Below, piece after piece: positions 44,466 to 52,726 of a stretch of 64,000 bases of DNA; position 1 is the first letter of the stretch, and each line of letters begins with the position of its first letter. Source of the stretch: Methylobacterium sp. E-066 (GTDB taxonomy: Bacteria > Pseudomonadota > Alphaproteobacteria > Rhizobiales > Beijerinckiaceae); NCBI RefSeq assembly GCF_022829635.1, contig NZ_JAKSYO010000182.1:1-64000 (forward strand). The letters run 5' to 3'. The position numbers were made by a program, and so were the translations under genes. The notes below the pieces were generated by a model, which was given only the letters and a program-made list of their open reading frames with translations, was not told where the DNA came from and did not search any database.

Positions 44466-46139
44466 ATGACAATCGGCAAAAAGATATTCTTCATTCTGGG
44501 CGGAGTGATATTTGCATTCGTGGCGATCTTGGCCTTCGAGTTCCGGTCTGCCGACGGCATTCTGATGGATGGCCGGAAGGCCGTCATCCGCCATCAGGTC
44601 GAGGCCGCGCACAGCATCGTGGCGGCCTTGGCCAAGCAGGCCGAGGCCGGGACGATCCCCCTCGACGAGGCGAAGCGGCGGGCTGCCGATACCCTGCGGT
44701 CGATCCGCTTCAACGGCAACGACTACGTCTTCGTCTACAGCACCGAGCCGGGCAATCTCGGGCGCAACATCGTCCACCCCGATCCCAAGGTCGAAGGCTT
44801 GAAGAGCCGCAGCGACGAGGAGATCAGGAAGATGTTCGTCGGGCAGGCGATCGCCCGCGGGCAGGAAGGGGGCGGCTTCACTGCGTATAGCTGGCCGCGG
44901 CTGGGCCAGACCGAGCCCGCACCCAAGATGATCTACTCGCTCGCCTTCGCGCCCTGGCAATGGTCGATCAATGCGGCGCTCTACATCGACGACATCCAGG
45001 CGGCGAGCCGCCAGCGTCTGATCCAGACGCTGCTCTGGCTGGTGCCGCTCTGTCTCGGCATCGTGGTGGCCGGGGTACTGGTCGCCCGCAGCATCACCAA
45101 ACCGTTGAGTGCCTTCACGGCAGCCCTGCGCCGCTTGGCCGGGGGCGAACTCGCGACGGCGATCCCGGGGGCGGGACGGCGCGACGAGATCGGCCTGATG
45201 GCCGCCGCGGCCGGCGTGTTCCGGGACAGCATGATCCAGGCGCAGACCCTGTCCGCCGATCAGCACGCCGAGCAGGCGCGGCGCGAGGAGCGCGCCCGCT
45301 GGATCGAGGACATCACCCGCAGCTTCGACCAGAGCGCGAGCGACCTCCTCCAGAAGGTCGACAAGGCGGCGGCCGGAATGCGGGAGGCCTGCCGGGCGAT
45401 GTCGGAGACCGCCTCCGCGGCGGCTCGGCAGACCGGTTCGGCCGCGGATGCAGCGCAGCAGGCCTCGGCCAACGTTCAGACCGTGGCCGCCGCCACCGAG
45501 GAACTGTCGGCCTCGATCGCGGAGATCGGCGATCAGGTCTCCAAATCGGCGGAGATCGCCATCCAGGCCGTCAAGGAGGCCGAGCGCACGGATCGGCAGA
45601 TCCAGGGGCTGGCCTCCGTGGCCGAGCGGATCGGTGAGGTCGTGCGGATCATCTCGGCGATCGCCGAGCAGACCAATTTGCTGGCGCTCAACGCTACGAT
45701 CGAGGCGGCCCGGGCCGGGGAGGCTGGCCGGGGCTTCGCGGTGGTGGCCGCCGAGGTCAAGGGCCTGGCCGGCCAGACCGCCAAGGCCACCGAGGAGATC
45801 ACCGCCCAGATCGGCGCGATCCAGAGCGAGACGGGCGTCGCGGTCGAGGCGGTGCAGTCGATCGGCAAGACCGTGGACACGATGAACGCCATCTCGAGCG
45901 CCATCGCGGCCGCCGTGGAGCAGCAGCGCTTCGCCACCGGCGACATCTCCCGCAGCATCGACGAGGCGTCGCGGGGAACCGGGGCGGTGAGCGAGAACGT
46001 GGTCTCCGCCTCGACGGCCGCCGACGCCACCCGCCGCGTCGCCGAGGAGGTCGGCAGCGCGGCCGGCGACGTGACCCGAAGCGCCGAAGCCCTGCGGGCC
46101 GAGGTGGTGCGTTTCCTGGCCGACATGCGCGCTGCCTGA
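44466..46139 (+). CDS. Methyl-accepting chemotaxis protein with single Cache domain
   Basis: A 557-residue receptor. TM1 (IFFILGGVIFAFVAILAFEF) is followed by a periplasmic sCache_2 domain (about 35-185; FNGNDYVFVYSTEPGNLGRN). TM2 (LLWLVPLCLGIVVAGVLVA), HAMP (RSITKPLSAFTAALRRLAGG) and a signalling hairpin with the tip EQTNLLALNATIEAARAGEA follow. It senses small molecules, often organic acids, in the periplasm. The ATG at 44466 is chosen because TM1 follows directly; an upstream ATG at 44400 adds 22 residues. No che genes adjacent. Confidence 0.93.
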   Translation: MTIGKKIFFILGGVIFAFVAILAFEFRSADGILMDGRKAVIRHQVEAAHSIVAALAKQAEAGTIPLDEAKRRAADTLRSIRFNGNDYVFVYSTEPGNLGRNIVHPDPKVEGLKSRSDEEIRKMFVGQAIARGQEGGGFTAYSWPRLGQTEPAPKMIYSLAFAPWQWSINAALYIDDIQAASRQRLIQTLLWLVPLCLGIVVAGVLVARSITKPLSAFTAALRRLAGGELATAIPGAGRRDEIGLMAAAAGVFRDSMIQAQTLSADQHAEQARREERARWIEDITRSFDQSASDLLQKVDKAAAGMREACRAMSETASAAARQTGSAADAAQQASANVQTVAAATEELSASIAEIGDQVSKSAEIAIQAVKEAERTDRQIQGLASVAERIGEVVRIISAIAEQTNLLALNATIEAARAGEAGRGFAVVAAEVKGLAGQTAKATEEITAQIGAIQSETGVAVEAVQSIGKTVDTMNAISSAIAAAVEQQRFATGDISRSIDEASRGTGAVSENVVSASTAADATRRVAEEVGSAAGDVTRSAEALRAEVVRFLADMRAA

Positions 46140-46182
46140 GCGGCCCGCGACCAAGGATCGGGGCTTCGCGCCCCGAACCCCG

Positions 46183-46205
46183 CCAAAGGGCCGTGGGCCC
46201 TTTGG
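46183..46205. repeat. Hairpin repeat, family E, copy 1
   Basis: CCAAAGGGCC pairs with GGGCCCTTTGG. It follows GGGCTTCGCGCCCCGAACCC and resembles the hairpin at 52621-52641 in reverse orientation. It lies between the convergent chemoreceptor and SDR genes and may end transcription, but has no U-tract. Confidence 0.6.
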
Positions 46206-46225
46206 AAACCCGGGATCTGCGGGAC

Positions 46226-47101
46226 CTAGAAGACCGGCATCGCGCCGGCCACGGTGATGAGCGCGCCGGACGTGTAGCTGCTGTCCTCGGAGGCCAGCAT
46301 CACGTAGGCGGAGGCGAGCTCGGCCGGCTGGCCGGGGCGGCCGAACGGCACCTGGTCGCCGAAGGATTTGACCGAATCCTGGCTCATCCCGGACGGGATG
46401 AACGGCGTCCAGATCGGGCCGGGCAGCACGCCGTTCACCCGGATGCCCTTCTCGGCCAAGAGCTGCGCGAGGCTCAGCACGAGGTTGCTCAGTGCCCCCT
46501 TGGTGGCGCTGTAGGCCAGGAGCGTCGGCATCGGGTGCTTGGAGTTCACCGAGGAGGTGAAGATCACCGAGGCGCCGGGCTTCAGGTGGGCCAAAGCCGC
46601 CTTGGTCACGTAGAACGGGCCGAACACGTTCGTGCGGAAATGGTCCTCGAAGATAGTGTCTTCGATGGAATCCAGGCCCTGGTTCGGCTGCTGGAACGCG
46701 CCGTTGTTCACCAGCACGTCGAGGCGGCCGAACGTCTCGACGGTGCGGGCGACGAGCGAGCGGCCATAGGCCGGGTCCTTGAGGTCGCCGGGCAGCAGCA
46801 GCGCGCGCCGGCCCGCCTTCTCGATCCAGCCGCTCACCGCCTCGGCATCCGCCTGCTCTTCGGGCAGGTACGAGATGGCGACGTCGGCCCCCTCCCGGGC
46901 ATAAGCGATCGCCACCGCGCGGCCGATGCCGCTGTCGCCGCCGGTGATCAGCGCGACCTGGCCGGTGAGCTTGCCGGAGCCCTTGTAGCTGTCCTCGCCG
47001 TGATCGGGCTCGGGCGCCATCCGGCCGGTCTTGCCCGGAAAGCTCTGCGGCTGCGCCTCGAAGGGCGGACGCGGGTATTTGTGCAGTGGATCGGTGGTCA
47101 T
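46226..47101 (-). CDS. SDR family oxidoreductase (YghA/general stress type)
   Basis: A 291-residue NAD(P)-dependent enzyme. A 40-residue N-terminal extension (HKYPRPPFEAQPQSFPGKTG) typical of YghA/GsiB-linked SDRs precedes the Rossmann motif TGGDSGIGRAVA. The active site has Ser in FTSSVNSKHPMPTLLAYSATKGA (Tyr/Lys in YSATK). ATG 47101 fits the extension. Substrate unknown; relatives are stress-induced. Confidence 0.92.
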   Translation of the reverse strand: MTTDPLHKYPRPPFEAQPQSFPGKTGRMAPEPDHGEDSYKGSGKLTGQVALITGGDSGIGRAVAIAYAREGADVAISYLPEEQADAEAVSGWIEKAGRRALLLPGDLKDPAYGRSLVARTVETFGRLDVLVNNGAFQQPNQGLDSIEDTIFEDHFRTNVFGPFYVTKAALAHLKPGASVIFTSSVNSKHPMPTLLAYSATKGALSNLVLSLAQLLAEKGIRVNGVLPGPIWTPFIPSGMSQDSVKSFGDQVPFGRPGQPAELASAYVMLASEDSSYTSGALITVAGAMPVF

Positions 47102-47240
47102 GCGGGGTCTCGCGTTGGGATATGAGTCCAACGGGGGGGCACCCGGGGTGTTCCTGCGCCCCGCCGACGCGCCGAGCCGGCGTGACGACACAGGGCAGCA
47201 ACAGGCGGCCTCCAGTCTCCGGCCCGAGGGAGACGGCGCC

Positions 47241-47360
47241 ATGATCGAGTTTCAACCGGTGGATCGGGTTGCGCGCATCATCGACCGAGCCCTGCTCTGC
47301 GCTGCGATGGTGTCGCTGACCTTCGGCCTGGCGACGGCCCTGTGGGGATTGCTCCAGTGA
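47241..47360 (+). CDS. Small single-pass membrane protein, 39 residues
   Basis: Starts MIEFQPVDRVARIIDRALL, then a membrane segment AAMVSLTFGLATALWGLL. GAGGGAGA lies upstream of ATG 47241. It is the first of three tiny consecutive ORFs with membrane segments. No family recognised; reality rests on the ribosome site and the helix. Confidence 0.5.
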   Translation: MIEFQPVDRVARIIDRALLCAAMVSLTFGLATALWGLLQ

Positions 47361-47412
47361 GCGCCGCGCCGGATGTCGTCCCGGCCCGCCGCGGGTGCTA
47401 GGCCGGCCCGCC

Positions 47413-47508
47413 ATGCGCCGGACCGGCTTCGACCGCACCGCCCTCGTGCTGATCTGCGCGGGCCTCGTGCTTCTCGCGCTGGCGCAACTGCTGGTGGGCT
47501 TCCCGTGA
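47413..47508 (+). CDS. Tiny membrane protein, 31 residues
   Basis: MRRTGFDRTALVLICAGLVL opens a single predicted helix that continues LALAQLLVGFP. The stop TGA overlaps a GTG in frame with the next ORF (GTGA), suggesting translational coupling. Too short to classify. Confidence 0.35.
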   Translation: MRRTGFDRTALVLICAGLVLLALAQLLVGFP

Positions 47509-47537
47509 CGCCGCACGGCCCTTCGGCGAGGCCGGGA

Positions 47538-47759
47538 ATGGAGCCGATGCTGAACCGTGCCCTCGTGGCCGCGCTGCTGCTCGCGGCAGCCGCGTTCCTG
47601 CTCTACCTCGCGAGCCTCGCCCGCGAGGCCTTGTCGCCGAACCAGCCCTACGCGGCCAGCATCGGGCTCACCCTCGACCAGTGCGTGGCGGCCCAGGACG
47701 GCCTCGCGGAGACAGAAGCGCGCGCCTATTGCCGGCGGCCGGTGCCGAAGCGGCTTTAG
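47538..47759 (+). CDS. Small membrane-anchored protein, 73 residues
   Basis: MEPMLNRALVAALLLAAAAF anchors a short periplasmic part with two cysteines (LDQCVAAQDG, ARAYCRRPVPKRL). An alternative GTG at 47505 overlaps the preceding stop. Its stop codon lies in a family D repeat. No family recognised. Confidence 0.5.
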   Translation: MEPMLNRALVAALLLAAAAFLLYLASLAREALSPNQPYAASIGLTLDQCVAAQDGLAETEARAYCRRPVPKRL

Positions 47760-47800
47760 AGCGCTCGCCGCCGAAGTTGGATACCGGTTCGCCGGTAAGC
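47757..47800. repeat. Dispersed repeat, family D, copy 3
   Basis: TAGAGCGCTCGCCGCCGAAG followed by TTGGATACCGGTTCGCCGG, close to copies at 12219 and 34552. The TAG is the stop of the preceding ORF. Confidence 0.6.
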
Positions 47801-47824
47801 TGCCACATGCACCTCCGTAACGGC

Positions 47825-48382
47825 CTAAAGGCCCCACTTCGGTCCATCGGGACGCAATTCGATCCGTCGCGGTTCTCCACAGACCACGATTGATGGACCC
47901 CCGAGCTCGTTCCAGCGAAAGAGGCAGATGTGCCAGCCGCCCGGTATCAACCGAGAGCGATCGACGATCCCGTCCGCTCCACCAGCACGCGCCGCGTCGG
48001 CATTTTGCCAGGACGGCGGCTCCTGCCCGGAGGCCAAGGTTTGACGCCACGACACGTTCGATTGGTCGCGATCGATGCCGACCGATCGGCATGCGTCTTC
48101 GTCATGTTGGTCGAGGACGTAAGCTTCGCTCATGACGAGAGGTACAACCACGCGCGGGCGCCCCTCTTCGCGGATGTATCCTGAAACGGCGACCGTCGCC
48201 CACTCGATGCTCGGGCTCATGTACAGAGCGGCTTGTCCCAGCCGGTGATAACGACCGGCACTCTCAGGGGACGGCGGTGACAGGACGTGCTCCACTTTGT
48301 CGGCAGGGACCGAACGAAAGAAAGTCCCTTCCACCCGACGCAAGGAGGCTCGGCTGTCGGCTGGGGTGATCTGACGATTCAT
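47825..48382 (-). CDS. RES-domain protein, toxin-like
   Basis: A 185-residue RES protein (FFRSVPADKVEHVLSPPSPE; SAGRYHRLGQAALYMSPSIE). RES toxins of Xre-RES modules degrade NAD+; the conserved Arg, Tyr and Glu are visible in these blocks. The usual Xre/MbcA antitoxin gene upstream is absent: in 48383-48530 only a short open stretch ending in an ATGA overlap is seen, with an early stop. It may be an orphan or have lost its antitoxin. Confidence 0.8.
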   Translation of the reverse strand: MNRQITPADSRASLRRVEGTFFRSVPADKVEHVLSPPSPESAGRYHRLGQAALYMSPSIEWATVAVSGYIREEGRPRVVVPLVMSEAYVLDQHDEDACRSVGIDRDQSNVSWRQTLASGQEPPSWQNADAARAGGADGIVDRSRLIPGGWHICLFRWNELGGPSIVVCGEPRRIELRPDGPKWGL

Positions 48383-48539
48383 GCTGTCAGATCACCCGGC
48401 TTTGGCGCGGTGGTCATGGCAATGAACGTGGGCTTGAAGGTCGGAAGAGCCCCTCCGCCCGGTTACCAAGCGCCCGATGTTGACCGTGAGCACATCATCT
48501 CGGATGCCGGATCCGAGACGATGCGCTAGGTCTTCAATC

Positions 48540-48586
48540 GGGCATCATTTTTCCGAAAGCTGGCAACCACCTCTTGGAGTGATGCG
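48540..48586. repeat. Palindromic repeat, family C, copy 2
   Basis: GGGCATCATTTTTCCGAAAG then CTGGCAACCACCTCTTGG, ending GTGATGC, which pairs with the start. It matches 7252-7290. It lies between the RES leader and the porin stop. Confidence 0.65.
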
Positions 48587-49387
48587 CTAGCTACCGAACT
48601 TGTAGTTCAGGCCGAAGCGGCCGAGCACGCCCTCGTTCCGGAAGCGGGCGGCGTAGGCGCCGACGCCCGGCCCGACCGCCACGAGCGGGACGGTGCGACG
48701 GCCGAGATCGTAGTACAGCGCCTCGCCCTTCAGGGTCACCGCGCTGGAGTGGAAGACGTTGAACACGGAATCGGTGGGCAGCGCGAACTCGATGCCGCCG
48801 CCGGCCGCGTAGCCGGTCTCGACGTGCGCGCTGCTTCCATAGAAGTTCGGCTGACCGGTCGCCGTCTGGAAGACGCCGCGGTAGGTCTCGCTCGCATAGG
48901 CGAAGCCGCCGGTGCCGTACACCAGGGTGCGGTCGAAGGCATAGCCGACGCGCCCGCGCACGGTCCCGAGGAAGCTGCCCAACTCGCGGAAGGTGCTGAT
49001 CCCGCCGAGGCGCCCGGTGGTGCTGCGGGTGCGGTTCAGGTCGGTGTAGCCCAGATCGGCCTCGGCGCCGACGACGAAGCCGGAGCCCGGCGTGAACTGG
49101 TAATTGTAGCCGAGCTGGCCGCCGCCGGTGAAGCCGTCCCGCGGCAGGCCCAGCGCAGCCGGACGGTCGCCGACCCGGACCCCGTTGTTGACCGGAAACA
49201 CGCCGGCCGTCGTCACGCTGTCCTTGGTCGAGGTGATGTAACCGGCATTGATGCCGAAGTACGGGCCGGCCCAGGTGAAGACCGGCACGGGCGGCGGCGG
49301 CGTATACGCCCGACGGGGCAGATCTGCTGCGGAAGCGGCAGCCGTCAGCGCCGTAAAGGCAGTCAGGGAAGCAACGATCTTACGCAT
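48587..49387 (-). CDS. Omp25/Omp31-like outer membrane beta-barrel protein
   Basis: A 266-residue porin-like protein. A signal peptide (MRKIVASLTAFTALTAAASA) is followed by ADLPRR and a Pro stretch, then WAGPYFGINAGY, the opening of rhizobial Omp25/31 barrels. Alternating beta strands continue to the aromatic-Gly ending FGLNYKFGS. It is a major surface protein type in Rhizobiales. Its 5' region (49388 onward) is AT-rich. Confidence 0.9.
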   Translation of the reverse strand: MRKIVASLTAFTALTAAASAADLPRRAYTPPPPVPVFTWAGPYFGINAGYITSTKDSVTTAGVFPVNNGVRVGDRPAALGLPRDGFTGGGQLGYNYQFTPGSGFVVGAEADLGYTDLNRTRSTTGRLGGISTFRELGSFLGTVRGRVGYAFDRTLVYGTGGFAYASETYRGVFQTATGQPNFYGSSAHVETGYAAGGGIEFALPTDSVFNVFHSSAVTLKGEALYYDLGRRTVPLVAVGPGVGAYAARFRNEGVLGRFGLNYKFGS

Positions 49388-49832
49388 GGAATGGTGGCCC
49401 AAGAAATGAATTCCTGGCCTTCGTATCGAAAGCTTGGCCTACAGTCTGTGATACGGATGCAACACTTAACAGCACGAGCAAGGTAACGATTTATTGGGGC
49501 GCTTCTTACGATTGCAAGGCGCAAATATTTTAGAAATGAAAATAAAAAAGAAATCTGTATTTTATTCTCCGATATCGAGGGCGACTCGGAATTGCATTGC
49601 GGCTGTCCTTCGGCAGGACCATTTTGGCGCCAGCCGGCCTTGCGCGGGGACGGCGCCGGGTGGATTGCGCCACCCGATCATCCCGCGTCGTCATCGCACA
49701 CAGCAAAGCGATCTGAAGTCACGCCGAGCTCTGGGATCACGCGGCCCGAGATTGCGGCGCGGCACGTGCCATGACGGCGGCGGGAGCTTCGCACGGAAGC
49801 TCTTGATGCCGTGGTCGCCGGTTGAGCGGCTT
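49388..49832. other. Intergenic region without recognised gene
   Basis: About 445 bp between the porin start and the ureE stop. 49440-49590 is AT-rich with A-runs (GAAAATAAAAAAGAAATC), fitting the porin promoter. No RNA or repeat was recognised. Confidence 0.5.
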
Positions 49833-50465
49833 CTAATGGTCGTGATTGCAGCCGGGGCCGTGGACATGCCCGTGATGCCCATGGTCGTCATGGGTCTCGG
49901 CATGCGCATGCGCTTCGGCGTGGTCGTGACCGTGATGGCCGTGATCGTGGCTATGGTCGTGCCCGTGATCATGATGGGCGTGTCCGTGATCATGTCCGTG
50001 ATCGTCATGCCCGTGATCGTGCCCGCAGGTGCTGTGGTCGTGCGCCGCGTGCTCGGGCCGGAAGGGGCGTGAGACCGGGCTCGCGGTGCAGCCCTGGCCG
50101 CGGACCAGTTCGGCATTGGCCGGGGAGGACGGGACGTAGAGCACGTCGGCGGTGATCTCGGCGGGGACGTGGTTGCCGCCGAGCTGCCAGGCCAGTCGGG
50201 TCAGCCGGGCGGGGTTCTCGGCGCGCACTTCCAGAAGATCCTCCTGGGCGGCCCGCACCGCGACGAGGCGGCCATCCTCCAGGCGCAGGGCGTCGCCGTC
50301 CTCCAGCGCCGCCGCCTTGGTGAGCGCCACCTCGAATCCGAGGCCGCCTTCCGCCACCAGGGATCCGGAAGCGGCCGCCCGGGCGGCGTGATCGAGGCTC
50401 ACCGTGTCGGCGACGCGGTCGGGGCGAACCGCGGCCCGGCGGACGATCGTGGTGGCTCTCGACAT
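49833..50465 (-). CDS. ureE: Urease accessory protein UreE with long His/Asp-rich tail
   Basis: A 210-residue nickel chaperone. The peptide-binding domain is N-terminal; the metal domain has LAWQLGGNHVPAEI (conserved His). The final 70 residues are dominated by HDHGHD-type repeats that bind Ni2+. The urease operon is not in the window, so ureE is separated from its usual partners. Confidence 0.93.
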   Translation of the reverse strand: MSRATTIVRRAAVRPDRVADTVSLDHAARAAASGSLVAEGGLGFEVALTKAAALEDGDALRLEDGRLVAVRAAQEDLLEVRAENPARLTRLAWQLGGNHVPAEITADVLYVPSSPANAELVRGQGCTASPVSRPFRPEHAAHDHSTCGHDHGHDDHGHDHGHAHHDHGHDHSHDHGHHGHDHAEAHAHAETHDDHGHHGHVHGPGCNHDH

Positions 50466-50673
50466 AAAACCCTCCGGGATGGCGCTGCGGCGCCCCGGCC
50501 GGCGCGCCGCCTCAACGCGGTGGCATAGGGCGAGACGGGAAGCAGGCGCAACTCCATCACCGGGTGTGGAACCTTAGCCGTAGGGCGGGCATTCCTTTCC
50601 TGCTAAGCTCACGGGGATCCGCGACGATCACGGCCGACGGCCGGACCGGATGCACAAGGGAGATCAGGGGACC

Positions 50674-50943
50674 ATGAAGAAGCTGACCGCAGCCGCCCTC
50701 GCCACCATCGCCGCCCTGTCGCTGGGCGCCTGCAACACCCCGGAGGATCGCGCGCTCGGCGGTGCCGGCCTCGGCGCGCTCACCGGCGCGGCCATCGGCG
50801 CCGCCGCCACGGGCCGCGCCGGCGGTGCCCTGGCGGGTGCCGCGATCGGCGGCGCCGGCGGCGCCATCGTGGGCGCCTCGACCGCGCCGCGCTGCCCCTA
50901 CGGCACCTACCAGGACGCCTACGGCAACATCTACTGCCGCTAA
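50674..50943 (+). CDS. Glycine-zipper lipoprotein
   Basis: An 89-residue protein with a lipobox (ALSLGAC) and a Gly-zipper membrane hairpin (GGAGLGALTGAAIGAAATG; GGALAGAAIGGAGGAIVGAS), then CPYGTYQDAYGNIYCR. Similar small proteins lie in alphaproteobacterial envelopes. AGGGG precedes ATG 50674. Confidence 0.8.
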   Translation: MKKLTAAALATIAALSLGACNTPEDRALGGAGLGALTGAAIGAAATGRAGGALAGAAIGGAGGAIVGASTAPRCPYGTYQDAYGNIYCR

Positions 50944-51098
50944 GGCTCGACGCGGCGGGGCCGGGCGCGTCCCGGCCCTTCCGCGCCGCCTGAGGAGCGG
51001 CTATCCCGGCTTCGGCCGGGCGCGTCCCCGGTGCCGGACGCGAAGCCGCCGACCATGACCGCACCGAGTTCACGATGCCGCTCAGGCTCGGCCCGCCC

Positions 51099-51845
51099 AT
51101 GAGCGAGGGGGCCAAGCCTCAGGGTAAGCCTCAGGGTCCTTGGGGCAAGCTCGGCGGTGCCGGGCTCGGCCTCGCCGTCGGCGGACCGCTCGGGGCGCTG
51201 ATCGGCGGCGTCGCGGGCCATTTTTTGGTCGACCGGATCGGTGCGCCTTTCGGCCCGACGCCCCGCGATGTGGTGTTCACCACCGGGCTGGTGGCTCTGG
51301 CCGCCAAGATGGCCAAGTCCGACGGCGTCGTGCTGCCCTCCGAAGTCGAGGCGTTCGGCCGGGTCGTCCGCGTCGAAGAGTCCGCGCGGGCCGGCGTCGA
51401 GCGCCTGTTCGATCTGGCGAAGAAGACCACCAGCGGCTTCGAAGCTTATGCACGGCAACTCGCGACGACCTTCGGCGACGAGCCGGCCCTCCTCGAAGAC
51501 GTGCTCGACGGCCTGTTCCAGATCGCCGGCGCCGACGGGGCGCTTCACGAGGCGGAGGAGCGCTATCTGCGCGCCGTTTCGAGCATCTTCGGCTTCGACG
51601 AGGCCGCCTTCCAGCGCATCGCGGCCCGGCACGTGCGGCTGCCGGACGACCCCTACGCGGTCCTCGGGCTCGACCGGGACGCCGACGAGGCGGCCGTGAA
51701 GGCGCGCCACCGGGCGCTGGCCGCCGAGCACCATCCCGACCGGGCGCTGGCCCGGGGCCTGCCGGCCGAGGCGGTGACGATCGCCACGAAGCGGCTCGCC
51801 GCCATCAACGCCGCCTATGACCGGATCGTGCAGGAGCGCGGGTAG
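51099..51845 (+). CDS. TerB-like and DnaJ-domain protein (DjlA-like)
   Basis: About 248 residues. A Gly-rich hydrophobic stretch (KLGGAGLGLAVGGPLGALIG, GVAGHFLVDRIG) precedes a TerB helical domain (about 58-165, FTTGLVALAAKMAKSDGVVL) and a C-terminal J domain with HHPDRA. DjlA-type proteins stimulate DnaK at the membrane. An ATG at 51075 is an alternative start. The next gene begins 2 bp after its stop. Confidence 0.88.
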   Translation: MSEGAKPQGKPQGPWGKLGGAGLGLAVGGPLGALIGGVAGHFLVDRIGAPFGPTPRDVVFTTGLVALAAKMAKSDGVVLPSEVEAFGRVVRVEESARAGVERLFDLAKKTTSGFEAYARQLATTFGDEPALLEDVLDGLFQIAGADGALHEAEERYLRAVSSIFGFDEAAFQRIAARHVRLPDDPYAVLGLDRDADEAAVKARHRALAAEHHPDRALARGLPAEAVTIATKRLAAINAAYDRIVQERG

Positions 51846-51847
51846 CG

Positions 51848-52600
51848 GTGAGCCTCGTTCCGGACAGCCCCCTCGCCCGCCGTGTCGCGCCCTCGCCGAA
51901 CCATGGCGAGCGCCGCGGGGCGCGGCCCGACATGTTGATCCTGCACTATACCGGCATGGACAGCGGGGCCGCCGCGCTGGCGCGGCTGCGCGACCCGCTG
52001 AGCGAGGTCTCGGCCCATTACCTGGTGTTCGAGGATGGCTGCATCGTCCAGATGGTGCCGGAGGCGCGCCGCGCCTGGCACGCGGGTCGGGGCGCCTGGA
52101 AGGGCGTCACCGACCTCAATTCCCGCTCGCTCGGGATCGAGATCGTCCATCCGGGCCATGCCGGCGGGCTGCCGCCCTACCCGGACGCGCAGGTCGCCGC
52201 CGTGATCGCGCTGGCCCGGGATATCCTGGGACGCTGGCCGATCCCGCCGGAACGGGTCCTGGCCCATTCCGACGTGGCCCCCGAGCGCAAGGAGGATCCG
52301 GGCGAGACGTTTCCGTGGGACCGCCTCGCCGCGGAGGGCGTCGGCCATCGCGTCCCGCCGACCGGCCTGCGGGACGGCCGGTTCTTTGCCCAGGGCGATG
52401 CCGGACAGCCCGTGGAGGCGCTGCAGGCGATGTTCGCCCTCTACGGCTACGAGCTGCCGGTGACCGGTGTGTTCGACGCGCGCACGCATGCGGTCGTCAC
52501 GGCGTTCCAGCGCCATTTCCGCCAGGCGCGGGTGGACGGCGTGGCCGATGCCTCGACCATCACCACCCTGCGCGACCTGATCGCCGCCCTGCCGGCATAG
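51848..52600 (+). CDS. N-acetylmuramoyl-L-alanine amidase (AmpD-like) with peptidoglycan-binding domain
   Basis: A 250-residue zinc amidase. Zinc ligands are His in LILHYTGMDS and HSDVAPERKEDPG. Recognition loop NSRSLGIEIVHPG. Residues about 180-245 are a PG_binding_1 domain (YGYELPVTGVFDARTHAVVT). It starts at GTG 51848, 2 bp after the TerB-DnaJ gene. No clear export signal is visible, so a cytosolic recycling role, as in AmpD, is possible. Confidence 0.92.
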   Translation: MSLVPDSPLARRVAPSPNHGERRGARPDMLILHYTGMDSGAAALARLRDPLSEVSAHYLVFEDGCIVQMVPEARRAWHAGRGAWKGVTDLNSRSLGIEIVHPGHAGGLPPYPDAQVAAVIALARDILGRWPIPPERVLAHSDVAPERKEDPGETFPWDRLAAEGVGHRVPPTGLRDGRFFAQGDAGQPVEALQAMFALYGYELPVTGVFDARTHAVVTAFQRHFRQARVDGVADASTITTLRDLIAALPA

Positions 52601-52620
52601 CACCGAGAAGTCCTGGGATT

Positions 52621-52714
52621 CCAAAGGGTTCAGCCCTTTGGCGGGGTTCGGGGGCGGAGCCCACGAGACCTTCCAGGGCTCCGCCCTGGACCCGCAAAAG
52701 GTCCCGGACCTTTT
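52621..52714. repeat. Hairpin cluster, family E, copy 2
   Basis: Three consecutive hairpins: CCAAAGGG-TTCAG-CCCTTTGG (52621-52641), CAGGGCTCCGCCCTGG near 52675-52690, and AAAAGGTCCCGGACCTTTT (52696-52714). It lies between convergent amidase and TerC genes. Confidence 0.7.
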
Positions 52715-52726
52715 GAAACCGGAACT

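Noticed and set aside
49833..50072. Met/Val-rich plus-strand frame opposite ureE
   Set aside because: It is the complement of the His/Asp-rich ureE tail, which gives repetitive Met/Val codons.
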